A stretch of DNA of 55,308 nucleotides from Phycicoccus sp. (GCA_017993715.1 JAGOME010000022.1:1-55308), one strand, 5' to 3'; counted from the stretch's first letter, positions 1 to 8,352 are shown. The notes: generated by a model not told the origin, from the letters alone. Numbers and translations are program-made.

Positions 1-1
1 G

Positions 2-712
2 GACCACGGGCCGCTCCCCGCACAGACCGAGGTCTTCGGGGCCCTCAATGAGCTCATGGGCCCCAAGGACGTCGTCATCAACGCCGCGGGCTCCATGCCC
101 GGCGACCTGCAGTGCCTGTGGCGGGCCACGACCCCCGAGCAGTACCACGTCGAGTACGCCTACTCGTGCATGGGCTACGAGATCCCGGCCGCGCTCGGCG
201 TGAAACTCGCTGTGGGAGAGGGGCAGGAGGTCGTCGCCATCGTCGGCGACGGTACGTACCAGATGCTCCCCATGGAGATCGCGACGATCGTCTCCGAGGG
301 CCTGAAGGTCATCATCGTCCTGCTGCAGAACCACGGATTCGCCTCGATCGGCGCGCTCTCGGAGTCACGGGGGTCGCAGCGGTTCGGCACCAAGTACCGC
401 ATGCGCCGTGGGGGCCTTGCGGGTCGGCTCGACGGCGCCGCGGTGCCGTTCGACCTGGCCGCGAATGCCGCCTCCTGGGGCGCGGATGTGCTGCGCTGCA
501 GCGGCATTCAGGAGTTCCGGGCCAACTACGCCAAGGCCGTCGAGAGCGACCACACGACGGTCCTCTACATCGAGACCGACCTCACCGGACCCAACCCGCC
601 CGGATCGGCCTGGTGGGACGTGCCGGTCTCCCAGGTGAGCGAGCTGGAGTCGACGCGCACGGCATTCGCCGAGTACGAGACCCAGCGCCAGGAGCAGCGT
701 TTCTACGGCTAG
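2..712 (+). CDS. iolD: 3D-(3,5/4)-trihydroxycyclohexane-1,2-dione hydrolase, C-terminal part (5' end outside window)
   Basis: ThDP-dependent ring-opening hydrolase of myo-inositol catabolism, converting trihydroxycyclohexanedione to 5-deoxyglucuronate. Only the last 236 residues are present, against about 620-640 in the family; the reading frame is open to the window edge. The ThDP/Mg-binding motif is visible as GDGTYQMLPMEIATI followed about 25 residues later by LLQNHGF. The run VINAAGSMPGDLQCLWRA and the segment SESRGSQRFGTKYR are typical of IolD. It converges on the IolE-like gene and both share one strong hairpin terminator. Family assignment is secure; the missing N-terminus cannot be assessed. 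Confidence 0.95.
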   Translation, partial: DHGPLPAQTEVFGALNELMGPKDVVINAAGSMPGDLQCLWRATTPEQYHVEYAYSCMGYEIPAALGVKLAVGEGQEVVAIVGDGTYQMLPMEIATIVSEGLKVIIVLLQNHGFASIGALSESRGSQRFGTKYRMRRGGLAGRLDGAAVPFDLAANAASWGADVLRCSGIQEFRANYAKAVESDHTTVLYIETDLTGPNPPGSAWWDVPVSQVSELESTRTAFAEYETQRQEQRFYG

Positions 713-725
713 ACCTCTCCACGCC

Positions 726-757
726 CGAATGCCCGAGCCGACCGGCTCGGGCATTCG
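726..757. terminator. Bidirectional hairpin terminator between iolD and the IolE-like gene
   Basis: Perfect 15-bp inverted repeat (arms 726-740 and 743-757) between convergent genes. The outer part of each arm is the window-wide motif GAATGCC/GGCATTC. There is no T-tract, as is usual for actinobacterial hairpin terminators. Confidence 0.75.
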
Positions 758-815
758 ATGTTTGCGGGACTTCCTGACCCGTCGAGGCGGGTGCACCAAG
801 TCGCCGTTGGCGGGG

Positions 816-1760
816 TTAGCGCAGACCTAGGCCAAGGGATGCCAGGTACTCGCGGGTGGCGATGGCGTTGGGCAGCGGGTAGTCCTTGGGGCACCCGTAC
901 ATGTCCTGCTCGCACACGACATACAGTTCCTTGTCCAGGTCCGCGAGCGCCTCGATGAGCAGGGGCATGGCCGGCTCACCGGCAGGCGGTGCCACCGAGC
1001 AGCCGGCGTGCACGGCCTTGACGAACGGCCAATCCTCCTCATGCGCCTGCTTGACCAGGACGGGGTCCATGGACTTGATGTGCACGTAGGAGATCCGCTC
1101 GGGGTACTTGCGGGTCAGCTCCATCGGGTCGCCGTCGCCGTAGATGATGTGGCCGGTGTCCAGGCAGAAGCCGACATACTCAGGGTCGGTGGCCTGGAAG
1201 ACCCGGTCGATGTCCTCAGGGGTCTCGATGTGGCTGTCCCCGTGGGGATGCAGCACCATCTTCAGGCCGTAGTCCTCCTTCATGATCCGCCCGAGTCGGT
1301 CGGCGTTCTTGATGTAGAGGTTCCACGCGTCGGTGGTCAGGACCTTGTCGTCGATGTAGTCGCCGGTCTTCTCGTCCCGGAACATGGGGGGCAGGTGCAC
1401 GACGTACTCCGCCCCCACCGCGGCGTGCGTCTCCCCGATCTGACGGAAGAACCGCTCAGTCTCCGCCCAGGCCTCTGCCTTGTGCAGGATCCCCCAGCCG
1501 GTGCCGGCGACGATACGGAACCCGTGCTGGTCCATGACGTCCTTCAACTGCACCGGATCTGTCGGGAAGTACCCGAACGGGCCGGTCTCCATGACCGAGA
1601 AGCCCGCCGTGGCCATCTCGCCGAGGGCGACATCCCAGTCGATCTGCTTGTCATCCTGGGGGAACCAGACGCCCCACTGGTCCGGGCACACGCCGACCGT
1701 GAGTTTGGCGTATCGGTCGTTGTCGGTGTTGCGGGACTTGTCGGGCCGGGCGGTGGCCAT
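816..1760 (-). CDS. IolE/IolH-like sugar phosphate isomerase/epimerase (TIM barrel), inositol catabolism
   Basis: 314-residue protein of the xylose-isomerase-like TIM-barrel superfamily (AP endonuclease 2 fold). Metal-site-like segments are HPHGDSHIE in the middle and CLDTGHI further on. Position between iolD and iolG suggests inosose dehydratase (IolE) or the less-defined IolH role; the sequence alone does not separate them. The start at 1760 (MATARPDKSR) has a GAGAGGA ribosome site about 8 nt upstream; longer upstream readings run into the neighbouring flavoprotein gene. Transcribed leftward, in the same direction as the flavoprotein and iolG, with its own candidate promoter. Confidence 0.8.
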   Translation of the reverse strand: MATARPDKSRNTDNDRYAKLTVGVCPDQWGVWFPQDDKQIDWDVALGEMATAGFSVMETGPFGYFPTDPVQLKDVMDQHGFRIVAGTGWGILHKAEAWAETERFFRQIGETHAAVGAEYVVHLPPMFRDEKTGDYIDDKVLTTDAWNLYIKNADRLGRIMKEDYGLKMVLHPHGDSHIETPEDIDRVFQATDPEYVGFCLDTGHIIYGDGDPMELTRKYPERISYVHIKSMDPVLVKQAHEEDWPFVKAVHAGCSVAPPAGEPAMPLLIEALADLDKELYVVCEQDMYGCPKDYPLPNAIATREYLASLGLGLR

Positions 1761-1809
1761 GGGGTGATCCTCTCGCGGGGTGGGTCGCGTCAGCGCATGA
1801 GTGGCACTC

Positions 1810-1838
1810 ACGGTAGATACGTCCTTTTGTCCTGTCAA
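1810..1838 (-). promoter_or_regulatory. Candidate promoter of the IolE-like gene
   Basis: On the minus strand TTGACA (1833-1838) is followed after 17 nt by TACCGT (1810-1815). The stretch is unusually AT-rich for this window and also holds a direct repeat TGTCA-ATA-TGTCA, a plausible repressor site. Start of transcription is not shown by sequence. Confidence 0.45.
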
Positions 1839-1852
1839 TATGTCATTAAGAC

Positions 1853-3034
1853 TCAACTCTTGGCTTTGGCCGCCCCGAGGAGAACGGTCGCGATCGTCCG
1901 GGCATCGGCTGAGGACAGCGCGCCCGCCAGCTCCTCCCTTGGCACCGGAGCCTCGGCGGCGATGACGCGCTGGGCAGCCCGGATCGGGCGGGCCGCCAAG
2001 GCTCCCGGAGAGACTCCGCAGGCGTAGGTCAGCCGGCTCGGGTCGCGCGGGTCGAATGCAAGGACCAGCGCGAGCTCGGGAGTGCTGACGACCACGGTCT
2101 CGTCCTGCGGGCCCTGGCGGCCGACTGCATGGAGCGTTGCGTCGTACTGGTCCGACCACGTCGTCGCGGGTCCGACCCACGGCGCCGGCTCTCCCGCCAT
2201 GGTCGCCCCCACCACCGCACCCTGCTCGCCGGCGACGTTCCAGGCCTCGTGACGCACGCCGTCCCAGTTCGCGCAGTCCCCCGCCGCATAGACGTCGGGC
2301 AGGTCGGTCCGGCCATAAAGATCGGTGACGATCCCGTTGTCGCAGTGGACTCCTGCGGCCCGCGCAAGCTCGACCCGCGGGGTGACGCCGACGCCAACGA
2401 CGACCAGGTCGAAGCCGTCGGGCGGGGACTCCAGGACCGTGTCGGTGCGCAGCCGCACCCCCCGCTCCTCGTGCCGGGCGGCGAGCCAGGTGGCAATCGG
2501 CTCCGGAATGCCGCGGGCCAACACCCGGTCCGCCGCCTCGACCACCTCGACCTCGTGGCCGAGCTCACGCAGGGCCGCAGCGGTCTCGAGCCCGATGACC
2601 CCGCCCCCGAGGACGAGGGCGCGTCCGGACTCCGGCAGGGCGGCCCGCAGCGCCTCCAGGTCCGCGACCGTCCGGATGACGAAGGCGTCGCCGAAGGCGG
2701 GCAAGCGGCGGGGCTCGGCCCCGGTCGCGAGGAGGAGGGCGGCATACGGGAGGTCCGCGCTGGAGGCGAGCGTCACGGTATGGGCAGCCGGGTCGATCCT
2801 CGTCGCCGTCACGGCGGTCCGGACCTCGATGAGGTCCCGCCACGGCGCGTCCGGCCAGAGCGGCGGCAGCTCGGTCTCGCCCCCGAGGAGCGCCGCCTTG
2901 GTCAGGACCGTGCGGTCGTACGGCGGCACCGCCTCGTCGGTGAGGAGCACGACCCGAATGCCGCGCTCGGCGAGCGCGCGGGCGGCATACGCTCCCGCCG
3001 CGCCACCGCCGATGATGACGTGGGGGGCGGGCAT
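1853..3034 (-). CDS. FAD-dependent NAD(P)H oxidoreductase, ferredoxin-reductase type
   Basis: 393-residue class I pyridine nucleotide-disulfide-family flavoprotein. An N-terminal FAD Rossmann motif (IIGGGAAGAYAARAL) is followed by an NAD(P) Rossmann motif (LVLGGGVIGLETAAALRELG) at about residues 145-165 and the second FAD-binding motif DVYAAGDC near 265. A reductase C-terminal domain follows. It resembles rhodocoxin, BphA4 and putidaredoxin reductases, which pass electrons from NAD(P)H to a ferredoxin. No ferredoxin or oxygenase gene is nearby; it lies between inositol genes, so the electron acceptor is unknown. Start at 3034 chosen for the GGAGG site 5-6 nt upstream and the FAD motif immediately after. 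Confidence 0.85.
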   Translation of the reverse strand: MPAPHVIIGGGAAGAYAARALAERGIRVVLLTDEAVPPYDRTVLTKAALLGGETELPPLWPDAPWRDLIEVRTAVTATRIDPAAHTVTLASSADLPYAALLLATGAEPRRLPAFGDAFVIRTVADLEALRAALPESGRALVLGGGVIGLETAAALRELGHEVEVVEAADRVLARGIPEPIATWLAARHEERGVRLRTDTVLESPPDGFDLVVVGVGVTPRVELARAAGVHCDNGIVTDLYGRTDLPDVYAAGDCANWDGVRHEAWNVAGEQGAVVGATMAGEPAPWVGPATTWSDQYDATLHAVGRQGPQDETVVVSTPELALVLAFDPRDPSRLTYACGVSPGALAARPIRAAQRVIAAEAPVPREELAGALSSADARTIATVLLGAAKAKS

Positions 3035-3173
3035 GAGTCCTCCGGACGGATTGCGCTGACAGCGGGGGCCTTGCGGATCGGTGTCTGGCCCTGCGGGGCC
3101 ATTGTCCCGCGTTAGCCGTGTGGTGGGCGCGCTGCCGGCGCCACTGCCTCCTGCGGGCATGTCCCCTGAGGGG

Positions 3174-4169
3174 TTACGCGAGGACGCGCACAGCCGACCC
3201 CGTGCGCAGCGACTCGCAGGCCGCATCGGCGAGGACAAGCGCGAGCCGGCCATCGGTGAACGACGGGGATGGCGGGGTCCCAGCGACGACGGCATTCACG
3301 AAATGGGCCAGCTCGGCCTGGTAGGCCGGGAAGTAGCGCTCGAGGAAGAAGTCCTGGGCGGGATCGGTCTGTCCCAGTCCGGCCGCGGTGGACGCGCTCA
3401 CTGAGGTGGCCGTCTGGTTGGCGACCTGGAGCATGCCGAGCGACCCGAACACCTCGATCCGCTGGTCATAGCCGAAGGCACACCGCCGACTGTTAACGAT
3501 CGTGCACAGGGTCCCATTGCCGCTCTTGAGGGTGACCATGACGGAGTCGACGTCCCCGGCGGCGGCGATGTAGGGCTCGACCCGGTTTGCCGCCGCGGCG
3601 AACACCTCGACGACATCGCCGAGGAAGGCGCGGGCCAGGTCGAAGTCATGGATCGTCATGTCGCGGAAAATGCCGCCAGACACCGTGATGTAGGCCTCGG
3701 GCGCCGGGGCCGGGTCCCGAGAGATGATGATGAGCTGCTCGAGGTCCCCGATCTCGCCCGCCGCCAGGCGTGCGTGGGCCGCGCTGAAACTGGGGTCGAA
3801 GCGCCGGTTGAAGCCGATCATGACGGTCGGGTCAAGATCCTTGATCTGCGCCCAACACTCGTCGACCCGTTCCAGAGAGAGGTCGATCGGCTTCTCGCAC
3901 AGCACTTTCTTGCCGGCCTTGACGGCGCCGATGATGAGATCGACGTGCGTGGGGGTCGCCGATCCGATGAGGACGGCGTCGATGGCGTTGTCGGCGAAGA
4001 TCTCCTCGGGGGTCGCGGCGACCCGGGCGCCGGTCGTGGCGGACAGGGTGGCCGCGGCGTCGCCGAAAGGGTCGTAGATGGCGGCGAGCTCGGTCCCTGG
4101 GTGCGCGGTGATCGTCCGTGCGTGAACCTGCCCGATCCGACCGGCGCCGAACAGCCCGAAACGCAGCAT
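3174..4169 (-). CDS. iolG: Inositol 2-dehydrogenase (Gfo/Idh/MocA family)
   Basis: 331-residue NAD-dependent dehydrogenase oxidising myo-inositol to scyllo-inosose, the first step of inositol use. N-terminal Rossmann motif GLFGAGRIGQVHA, the family signature CEKPIDL near residue 92, and the conserved HDFDLAR in the substrate domain, containing the catalytic Asp/His region. Length fits the family. Start at 4169 is supported by GGGAGA upstream. First gene of the leftward inositol block; gaps of 139 and 92 bp to the following genes leave room for separate promoters. Confidence 0.93.
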   Translation of the reverse strand: MLRFGLFGAGRIGQVHARTITAHPGTELAAIYDPFGDAAATLSATTGARVAATPEEIFADNAIDAVLIGSATPTHVDLIIGAVKAGKKVLCEKPIDLSLERVDECWAQIKDLDPTVMIGFNRRFDPSFSAAHARLAAGEIGDLEQLIIISRDPAPAPEAYITVSGGIFRDMTIHDFDLARAFLGDVVEVFAAAANRVEPYIAAAGDVDSVMVTLKSGNGTLCTIVNSRRCAFGYDQRIEVFGSLGMLQVANQTATSVSASTAAGLGQTDPAQDFFLERYFPAYQAELAHFVNAVVAGTPPSPSFTDGRLALVLADAACESLRTGSAVRVLA

Positions 4170-4252
4170 GGTGGGTTATCTCCCAGAGGTCGAATGGCGC
4201 GCGTCGCCGAGCCAGCCCAAGCGCGATGGATCCGTCACGGCATTCTGGCATA

Positions 4253-4266
4253 AATGTTGTGACATT
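4253..4266. promoter_or_regulatory. Candidate operator upstream of iolG
   Basis: Perfect palindrome AATGT-TGTG-ACATT in an AT-rich island about 85 bp upstream of iolG and also upstream of LtrA1. The sequence TAATGNCA recurs in the AT-rich region before the IolE-like gene (1833-1850), hinting at a shared regulator. Inference only. Confidence 0.35.
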
Positions 4267-4350
4267 ACGACAGCCTCATGACGTGGATGCCGATGATATC
4301 GACACCTTCGAGGCTCCGTTTCACCCACATCGGCGGGTGCCTGGCGCGAC

Positions 4351-4356
4351 TAGGCT
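4351..4356 (+). promoter_or_regulatory. -10 element TAGGCT of a leaderless promoter
   Basis: TAGGCT lies 8 nt before the GTG start at 4365, a spacing that places transcription start at the start codon. No ribosome-binding site is visible. Confidence 0.55.
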
Positions 4357-4364
4357 CACGGCTT

Positions 4365-5609
4365 GTGGCGGAGCAATCAACAGGGACTGCTGGAGCGGGG
4401 CCCGGCCCCATTGGCCTGCGCGGGGCACTGGCCCACTGGTGGCACCAACCACTGCGGCGGCACGGCGAGATCATCGAAGGCCGATCCGTCGGCAACCTCG
4501 AGCTCTTCTACGACCTCGTCTTCGTCGTGCTCATTGCCCGGATCTCGCACACGCTGGTCGAGCACCTCACCCTGCGCGGTGTCGCTGAGTTCGCGATCCT
4601 CTTTGCACTCATCATGGCGGCCTGGCAGAACGGCAGCATGTTCCACGACCTGCATGCGCGCGACGACGGGCGAGGCCGCAACATCATCTTTGCGGAGATG
4701 ACAGTCCTGGTCGTCATGTCCACCTTCATCGGGCATGCCTACGGCGAGGACGGGCGCGCGTTTGCCTGGGTCTATGCCGGGCTCTTCACCCTGATTGCGG
4801 TGCAGTGGTGGCGCGTCCGCCTGCTCGACGAGGAGCGCTATCGCCAGCTCACCGGCCAGTACCTCGCGGGGATGATCGCCATGATCGGGCTCATGGTGCT
4901 CTCGGCCAACGTCGGCGCCGACCTGCGGTTCTGGATCTGGCTCGGCGTCGCCCTGCTCTACAGCCTCGGCGCCGCGGGACAGGTCCTGATGAACCGGAAC
5001 TTCGATGAGATCGGCTTTCACGTCACGCATGCCTTTACCGAGAGGATGGGCCTGTTCGTCATCATCGTCCTCGGCGAGACCGTTGCCGGTGTCGCCAACG
5101 GCCTCCTCGAGGCCGATCCGCGGACCCTGATGACGTTCGTCGTGGGCGCCCTCACCCTCCAGGTCGCGTTCGGCTTCTGGTGGACCTACTTCGACACCAC
5201 GCGGAGCCTCCCGCCGCGGCGCACGGTCCGCTCGACGCCCATGTGGATCCTGTTGCACCTGCCGCTGACCGGTGGGATCGCCGCCGCCGGCGCGGGCATG
5301 GTCGGTCTGGTCGGCCACGCGACGGCCGAGCACCCTCCGGTGGCGGCCGCCCGGCTCCTCGGCGGCGCCGGCGCCCTCGTTCTGCTCGCCACCGCCCTCA
5401 TCGGGCTCACCCTCGACGACCCACGTCTGGCGGTCATCCGCCGGCCAGCCACAGCCACCCTGGCCGGGGGCGCGGCGGCATTCGTCGTCGTCGGCCTGAT
5501 CCCCATGGCTCCCTGGCTCACCGCCCTGCTCTTGGGGCTGATCGGGCTGGTGTGCTGGTTCGGGCTCTTCGCCCTCGTGGCGACCCGCGCCGAATGGGAG
5601 CAGGCCTGA
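4365..5609 (+). CDS. LtrA family polytopic membrane protein (paralogue 1)
   Basis: 414-residue integral membrane protein of the 'low temperature requirement A' family (PF06772), whose molecular function is not established. The family signature is near the N-terminus (NLELFYDLVFVVLIARISH), followed by repeated hydrophobic helices over the whole length. FGFWWTYFDTTR about two-thirds along matches the same place in the second LtrA of this window (FGMWWTYFALPY). The GTG at 4365 is preferred over the upstream ATG at 4278: it has a leaderless-type -10, and the 29 upstream codons overlap a repeated intergenic element. Confidence 0.85.
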   Translation: MAEQSTGTAGAGPGPIGLRGALAHWWHQPLRRHGEIIEGRSVGNLELFYDLVFVVLIARISHTLVEHLTLRGVAEFAILFALIMAAWQNGSMFHDLHARDDGRGRNIIFAEMTVLVVMSTFIGHAYGEDGRAFAWVYAGLFTLIAVQWWRVRLLDEERYRQLTGQYLAGMIAMIGLMVLSANVGADLRFWIWLGVALLYSLGAAGQVLMNRNFDEIGFHVTHAFTERMGLFVIIVLGETVAGVANGLLEADPRTLMTFVVGALTLQVAFGFWWTYFDTTRSLPPRRTVRSTPMWILLHLPLTGGIAAAGAGMVGLVGHATAEHPPVAAARLLGGAGALVLLATALIGLTLDDPRLAVIRRPATATLAGGAAAFVVVGLIPMAPWLTALLLGLIGLVCWFGLFALVATRAEWEQA

Positions 5610-5628
5610 CCTACGGCACGTCGCCAGT

Positions 5629-5686
5629 CGAGATGACGCAACATGCTGACGATCCGCCTGGGTCCTCGGCGTGTCGGGTCATCTCG
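5629..5686. terminator. Hairpin family 2, copy 1 (probable LtrA1 terminator)
   Basis: Imperfect inverted repeat, arms 5629-5646 and 5669-5686, matching at 15 of 18 positions, 20 bp after the LtrA1 stop. The outer arm CGAGATGACGC..ACAYGC is shared with hairpins at 38824-38887 and 51992-52052. Confidence 0.55.
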
Positions 5687-5690
5687 TCAG

Positions 5691-5940
5691 CTTGATCTCG
5701 TGGATGCGGGTGATAGCGACACCTCCGAGGTGCCTGTCCTCGTGCCGGGCCCACGGGCTACCGCAGCCGTTACCCCGTGGTAGGTGGGGTAATGACCCCC
5801 ACTACTTGGGGTTAACCGCTGCGGTACCTCAAGGGGTGACGCACCCGCAGGCCTGGTCTCACCCAGGTGCTGGTGGATGGAGGTCCATTCATGCGGCCGC
5901 ACCTGCGAGGTGCCTTTCGCACCCACATCGGTGGGGCCCC
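5691..5940. repeat. Split copy of an intergenic element also found upstream of LtrA1
   Basis: 5691-5735 matches 4274-4318 at about 33 of 45 positions, and 5900-5940 matches 4303-4343. The overlap CACCTSCGAGGTGCCT occurs twice (5720-5735 and 5900-5915), like a duplication around a 164-bp insertion. With the two hairpins, this accounts for the 338-bp gap between LtrA1 and the ATPase gene; I see no gene in it. Confidence 0.5.
5761..5824. repeat. Intergenic hairpin family 1, copy 1
   Basis: Imperfect palindrome with a 6-nt loop TAATGA at 5790-5795. Arms carry GTTACCCC..GGTAG..GGGG and its complement, extended by CCGCAGC/GCTGCGG. Sister copies are at 12981-13026 and 53579-53626; this one and the last share the right flank GGGGT(T)AACCGCTGCGGT. 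Confidence 0.7.
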
Positions 5941-5947
5941 GCGTCGG

Positions 5948-6715
5948 TCACCAGGGGTCGAGGACGTGGCGCAGATAGCGCCGCGGGTCATCGAGGAAGC
6001 GCCGCAGGTTGGTCACGGCCTCGAGGTCCTCCCACGCCGTTTCTCGAATGCCGTGCCGGTCGAGTTGGAGCAGTCGCGCACCCGGGATCGACGCAATCAC
6101 CGGCGAGTGCGTCGCGATGAGGACCTGGGTGCGCGACCGTTGCGCCATGGCGGCCAGCTCGGCGACCAGGTGCAGTTGCGCCTGGAAGGACAGCCCCGCT
6201 TCCGGCTCGTCCATGACGAAGAAGCCCTCCCCCGAGAACCGCCTCGTCCCCAGCAGCGCAACGAAGGACTCGCCATGGGACAGGTGATGGAAGTTGGGAT
6301 CTCGCGACCAGGCCGACTCCGAGCGCGTGCCCTCCAGATAGCTGAACAGGCCGTGCATCGTCTCGGCCCGGATGAAGTAGCCCCACTTGGCCGCCCCGGC
6401 ACCCCGCTCGAGCATGAGCCAGTCGGCCAAGGCCGACTCGCTGGCATAGGTGCGGTGCTGGGCGCCCGTCGATCCACCCTCGGCATTGAGCCCGAACGCC
6501 ATGGCCACCGCCTCGACGATGGTCGACTTGCCCGAGCCGTTCTCACCGACCAGGACGGTGCACGCCCCCAGCTCCAGCCCCTCCCGGAGCACCTGCCCCA
6601 CGGCAGGGATCGTCTCGGGCCACACCGCGGGCACGGGCCGCTCGACAAAACGGTCGGCGGCAACCCGCCGCACCGGCAGGGGCGGCTCGGTCCAGGATCG
6701 GCGAGCGGGCGGCAT
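5948..6715 (-). CDS. Orphan AAA/ABC-type ATPase of unknown function
   Basis: 255-residue single-domain ATPase of the SMC/RecF/ABC fold. Walker A is GENGSGKST near residue 57, the ABC signature LSHGES near 148, Walker B with catalytic Glu FFVMDEPEAGLS near 168, and the switch histidine in ATHSP near 203. There is no membrane segment and no transporter partner. The overall plan resembles AAA_21/OLD-type small ATPases found beside nucleases, but no nuclease gene is adjacent. The ATG at 6715 lies inside the repeated motif GTATGCC and no ribosome site is seen. Function is not inferred. Confidence 0.8.
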   Translation of the reverse strand: MPPARRSWTEPPLPVRRVAADRFVERPVPAVWPETIPAVGQVLREGLELGACTVLVGENGSGKSTIVEAVAMAFGLNAEGGSTGAQHRTYASESALADWLMLERGAGAAKWGYFIRAETMHGLFSYLEGTRSESAWSRDPNFHHLSHGESFVALLGTRRFSGEGFFVMDEPEAGLSFQAQLHLVAELAAMAQRSRTQVLIATHSPVIASIPGARLLQLDRHGIRETAWEDLEAVTNLRRFLDDPRRYLRHVLDPW

Positions 6716-6735
6716 ACGTCAGACCGTATGCCGCC
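6708..6735. repeat. Inverted repeat at the 5' end of the ATPase gene
   Basis: Perfect 11-bp arms GGCGGCATACG and complement around TCAGAC. The left arm contains the ATPase start codon, so it could form a hairpin over its translation start. Built from the CGGCATAC variant of the dispersed motif. Confidence 0.6.
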
Positions 6736-6839
6736 TCGCCGACAGCCTCGGCGACCGGGAACGGATCCCCAGGGGAGCCATGATCACTCGCTGCGACGAG
6801 CGGTCGTGCCCGGATGGGGAGGTACCCAGCCGAGCCTCG

Positions 6840-6845
6840 TACGCT
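6840..6845 (+). promoter_or_regulatory. -10 element TACGCT, leaderless promoter of lysS
   Basis: TACGCT with 8 nt to the GTG start at 6854; no ribosome-binding site between them. Confidence 0.5.
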
Positions 6846-6853
6846 TGGACGTC

Positions 6854-8347
6854 GTGACCGACACCCTGCCCCCCGAGACCGATCTGCCCGAGCAACTGCG
6901 GATCCGGCGTGACAAGCGCGACCGCATCCTCGCGGCCGGGGGCGAGGCATACCCGGTCGACGTCGCTCGGACGCATTCACTGGCGGAGGTGCGCGAACGG
7001 TGGGGCCACCTGGAGACCGGCGAGGAGACCGACGACGTCGTCACGGTCGCCGGTCGCGTCATGTTCATCCGCAACACCGGCAAACTCGCCTTTGCCACCC
7101 TCCAGGAGGGCATCGGCATTCAGTTGCAGGTCATGCTCAGCCTCGCCGAGGTCGGCGAGGAGGCGTTGACCAGATGGAAGAGCGATGTGGACCTCGGCGA
7201 CTTCGTTGCGGTGACCGGTCGGGTGATTTCCAGCCGGCGAGGCGAGCTGTCAGTCATGGCGAGGAGCTGGGTGATGGCGAGCAAGTCGCTGCGCCCGATG
7301 CCCGTGCTGCACAAGGAGCTCTCCGAGGAGGCCCGGGTCCGCCAGCGTTACGCCGACCTCATCGTGCGGCAGGAATCACGCGACATGGTGCGCACCAAGG
7401 CCGCGATCCTGGCCGCAATTCGTCACGAACTAGAGCGCCAGGAGTACATCGAGGTCGAGACCCCGATCCTGCAACTCATCCACGGCGGGGCCGCTGCCCG
7501 CCCGTTCCGCACGCACATGAATGCCTTCGACCAGGAGATGACCCTGCGCATCGCGCTGGAGCTCAACCTCAAAAAGGCGGTCGTGGGCGGAGTCGACCGG
7601 GTCTATGAGATGGGGCGGATCTTCCGCAACGAGGGAGTTGACGCCACCCATTCCCCAGAATTCACGATGCTCGAGGCCTATCAGGCGTGGGGCGACCAGA
7701 GCACAATCGCTGCGCTCATCCAAAGCCTGTATCTCGCGGCGGCAGATGCGGCCGGTTCCCGCCAGATCTCGACGGCGGACGGCGTCATCGACCTCGACGG
7801 GGAATGGCGCTGGGTCAAGGTCTATCCGGCGGTGAGTGAAAAGGTCGGCGCAGACGTCACCCCCGATACTCCCGTCGAGACTTTGCGCGGGTATGCCGCC
7901 CGCTACGGGATCGCGACCGACCCGGCCTGGGACGCGGACAAGGTGTTCCTCGAGCTCGTGGCTGAACTCGTCGAACCGGACTGCGTGCAGCCGACCTTCT
8001 TGCACGACTATCCGGCCATCACCCAGCCGCTCGCGCGGCGCCACCGCGACGACCCTCGCCTGATCGAGGCCTGGGACCTGATGATCGGCGGAGTGGAGCG
8101 CGGCACCGGATACTCCGAGCTGGTGGATCCGATCATCCAGCGCGAGATCCTCACGCAGCAGTCCGCCCGGGCTGCCGGAGGGGACCCGGAGGCGATGCAG
8201 CTCGATGAGGACTTCCTGCGGGCCCTCGAATACGGTGCCCCTCCGATGGGCGGGCTGGGCCTGGGGGTGGATCGGCTCATCATGCTCTTCACCGGTGCCA
8301 ACATTCGAGAGACAATTCTCTTTCCGCATCTCAAGCCGGAGGCATAA
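6854..8347 (+). CDS. lysS: Lysyl-tRNA synthetase, class II
   Basis: 497-residue cytoplasmic enzyme charging tRNA-Lys. An N-terminal OB-fold anticodon-binding domain (about residues 60-170, VAGRVMFIRNTGKLAFATLQ) precedes the class II catalytic core: motif 2 FRNEGVDATHSPEFTMLEAY and motif 3 GLGLGVDRLIMLFTGA, then the C-terminal ETILFPHLKPE. Full family length. The upstream frame stays open for about 330 codons, but the GTG at 6854 follows a leaderless -10 and gives a normal N-terminus. A small membrane protein starts 5 bp downstream. Confidence 0.96.
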   Translation: MTDTLPPETDLPEQLRIRRDKRDRILAAGGEAYPVDVARTHSLAEVRERWGHLETGEETDDVVTVAGRVMFIRNTGKLAFATLQEGIGIQLQVMLSLAEVGEEALTRWKSDVDLGDFVAVTGRVISSRRGELSVMARSWVMASKSLRPMPVLHKELSEEARVRQRYADLIVRQESRDMVRTKAAILAAIRHELERQEYIEVETPILQLIHGGAAARPFRTHMNAFDQEMTLRIALELNLKKAVVGGVDRVYEMGRIFRNEGVDATHSPEFTMLEAYQAWGDQSTIAALIQSLYLAAADAAGSRQISTADGVIDLDGEWRWVKVYPAVSEKVGADVTPDTPVETLRGYAARYGIATDPAWDADKVFLELVAELVEPDCVQPTFLHDYPAITQPLARRHRDDPRLIEAWDLMIGGVERGTGYSELVDPIIQREILTQQSARAAGGDPEAMQLDEDFLRALEYGAPPMGGLGLGVDRLIMLFTGANIRETILFPHLKPEA

Positions 8348-8352
8348 GCACC

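Noticed and set aside
2129-3115. Plus-strand frame opposite the flavoprotein gene
   Set aside because: The minus strand carries two Rossmann motifs in order; the plus frame has no recognisable features.
5867-6853. 5' extension of the lysS frame
   Set aside because: Antisense to the ATPase gene; a normal LysRS N-terminus with a leaderless -10 is at 6854.
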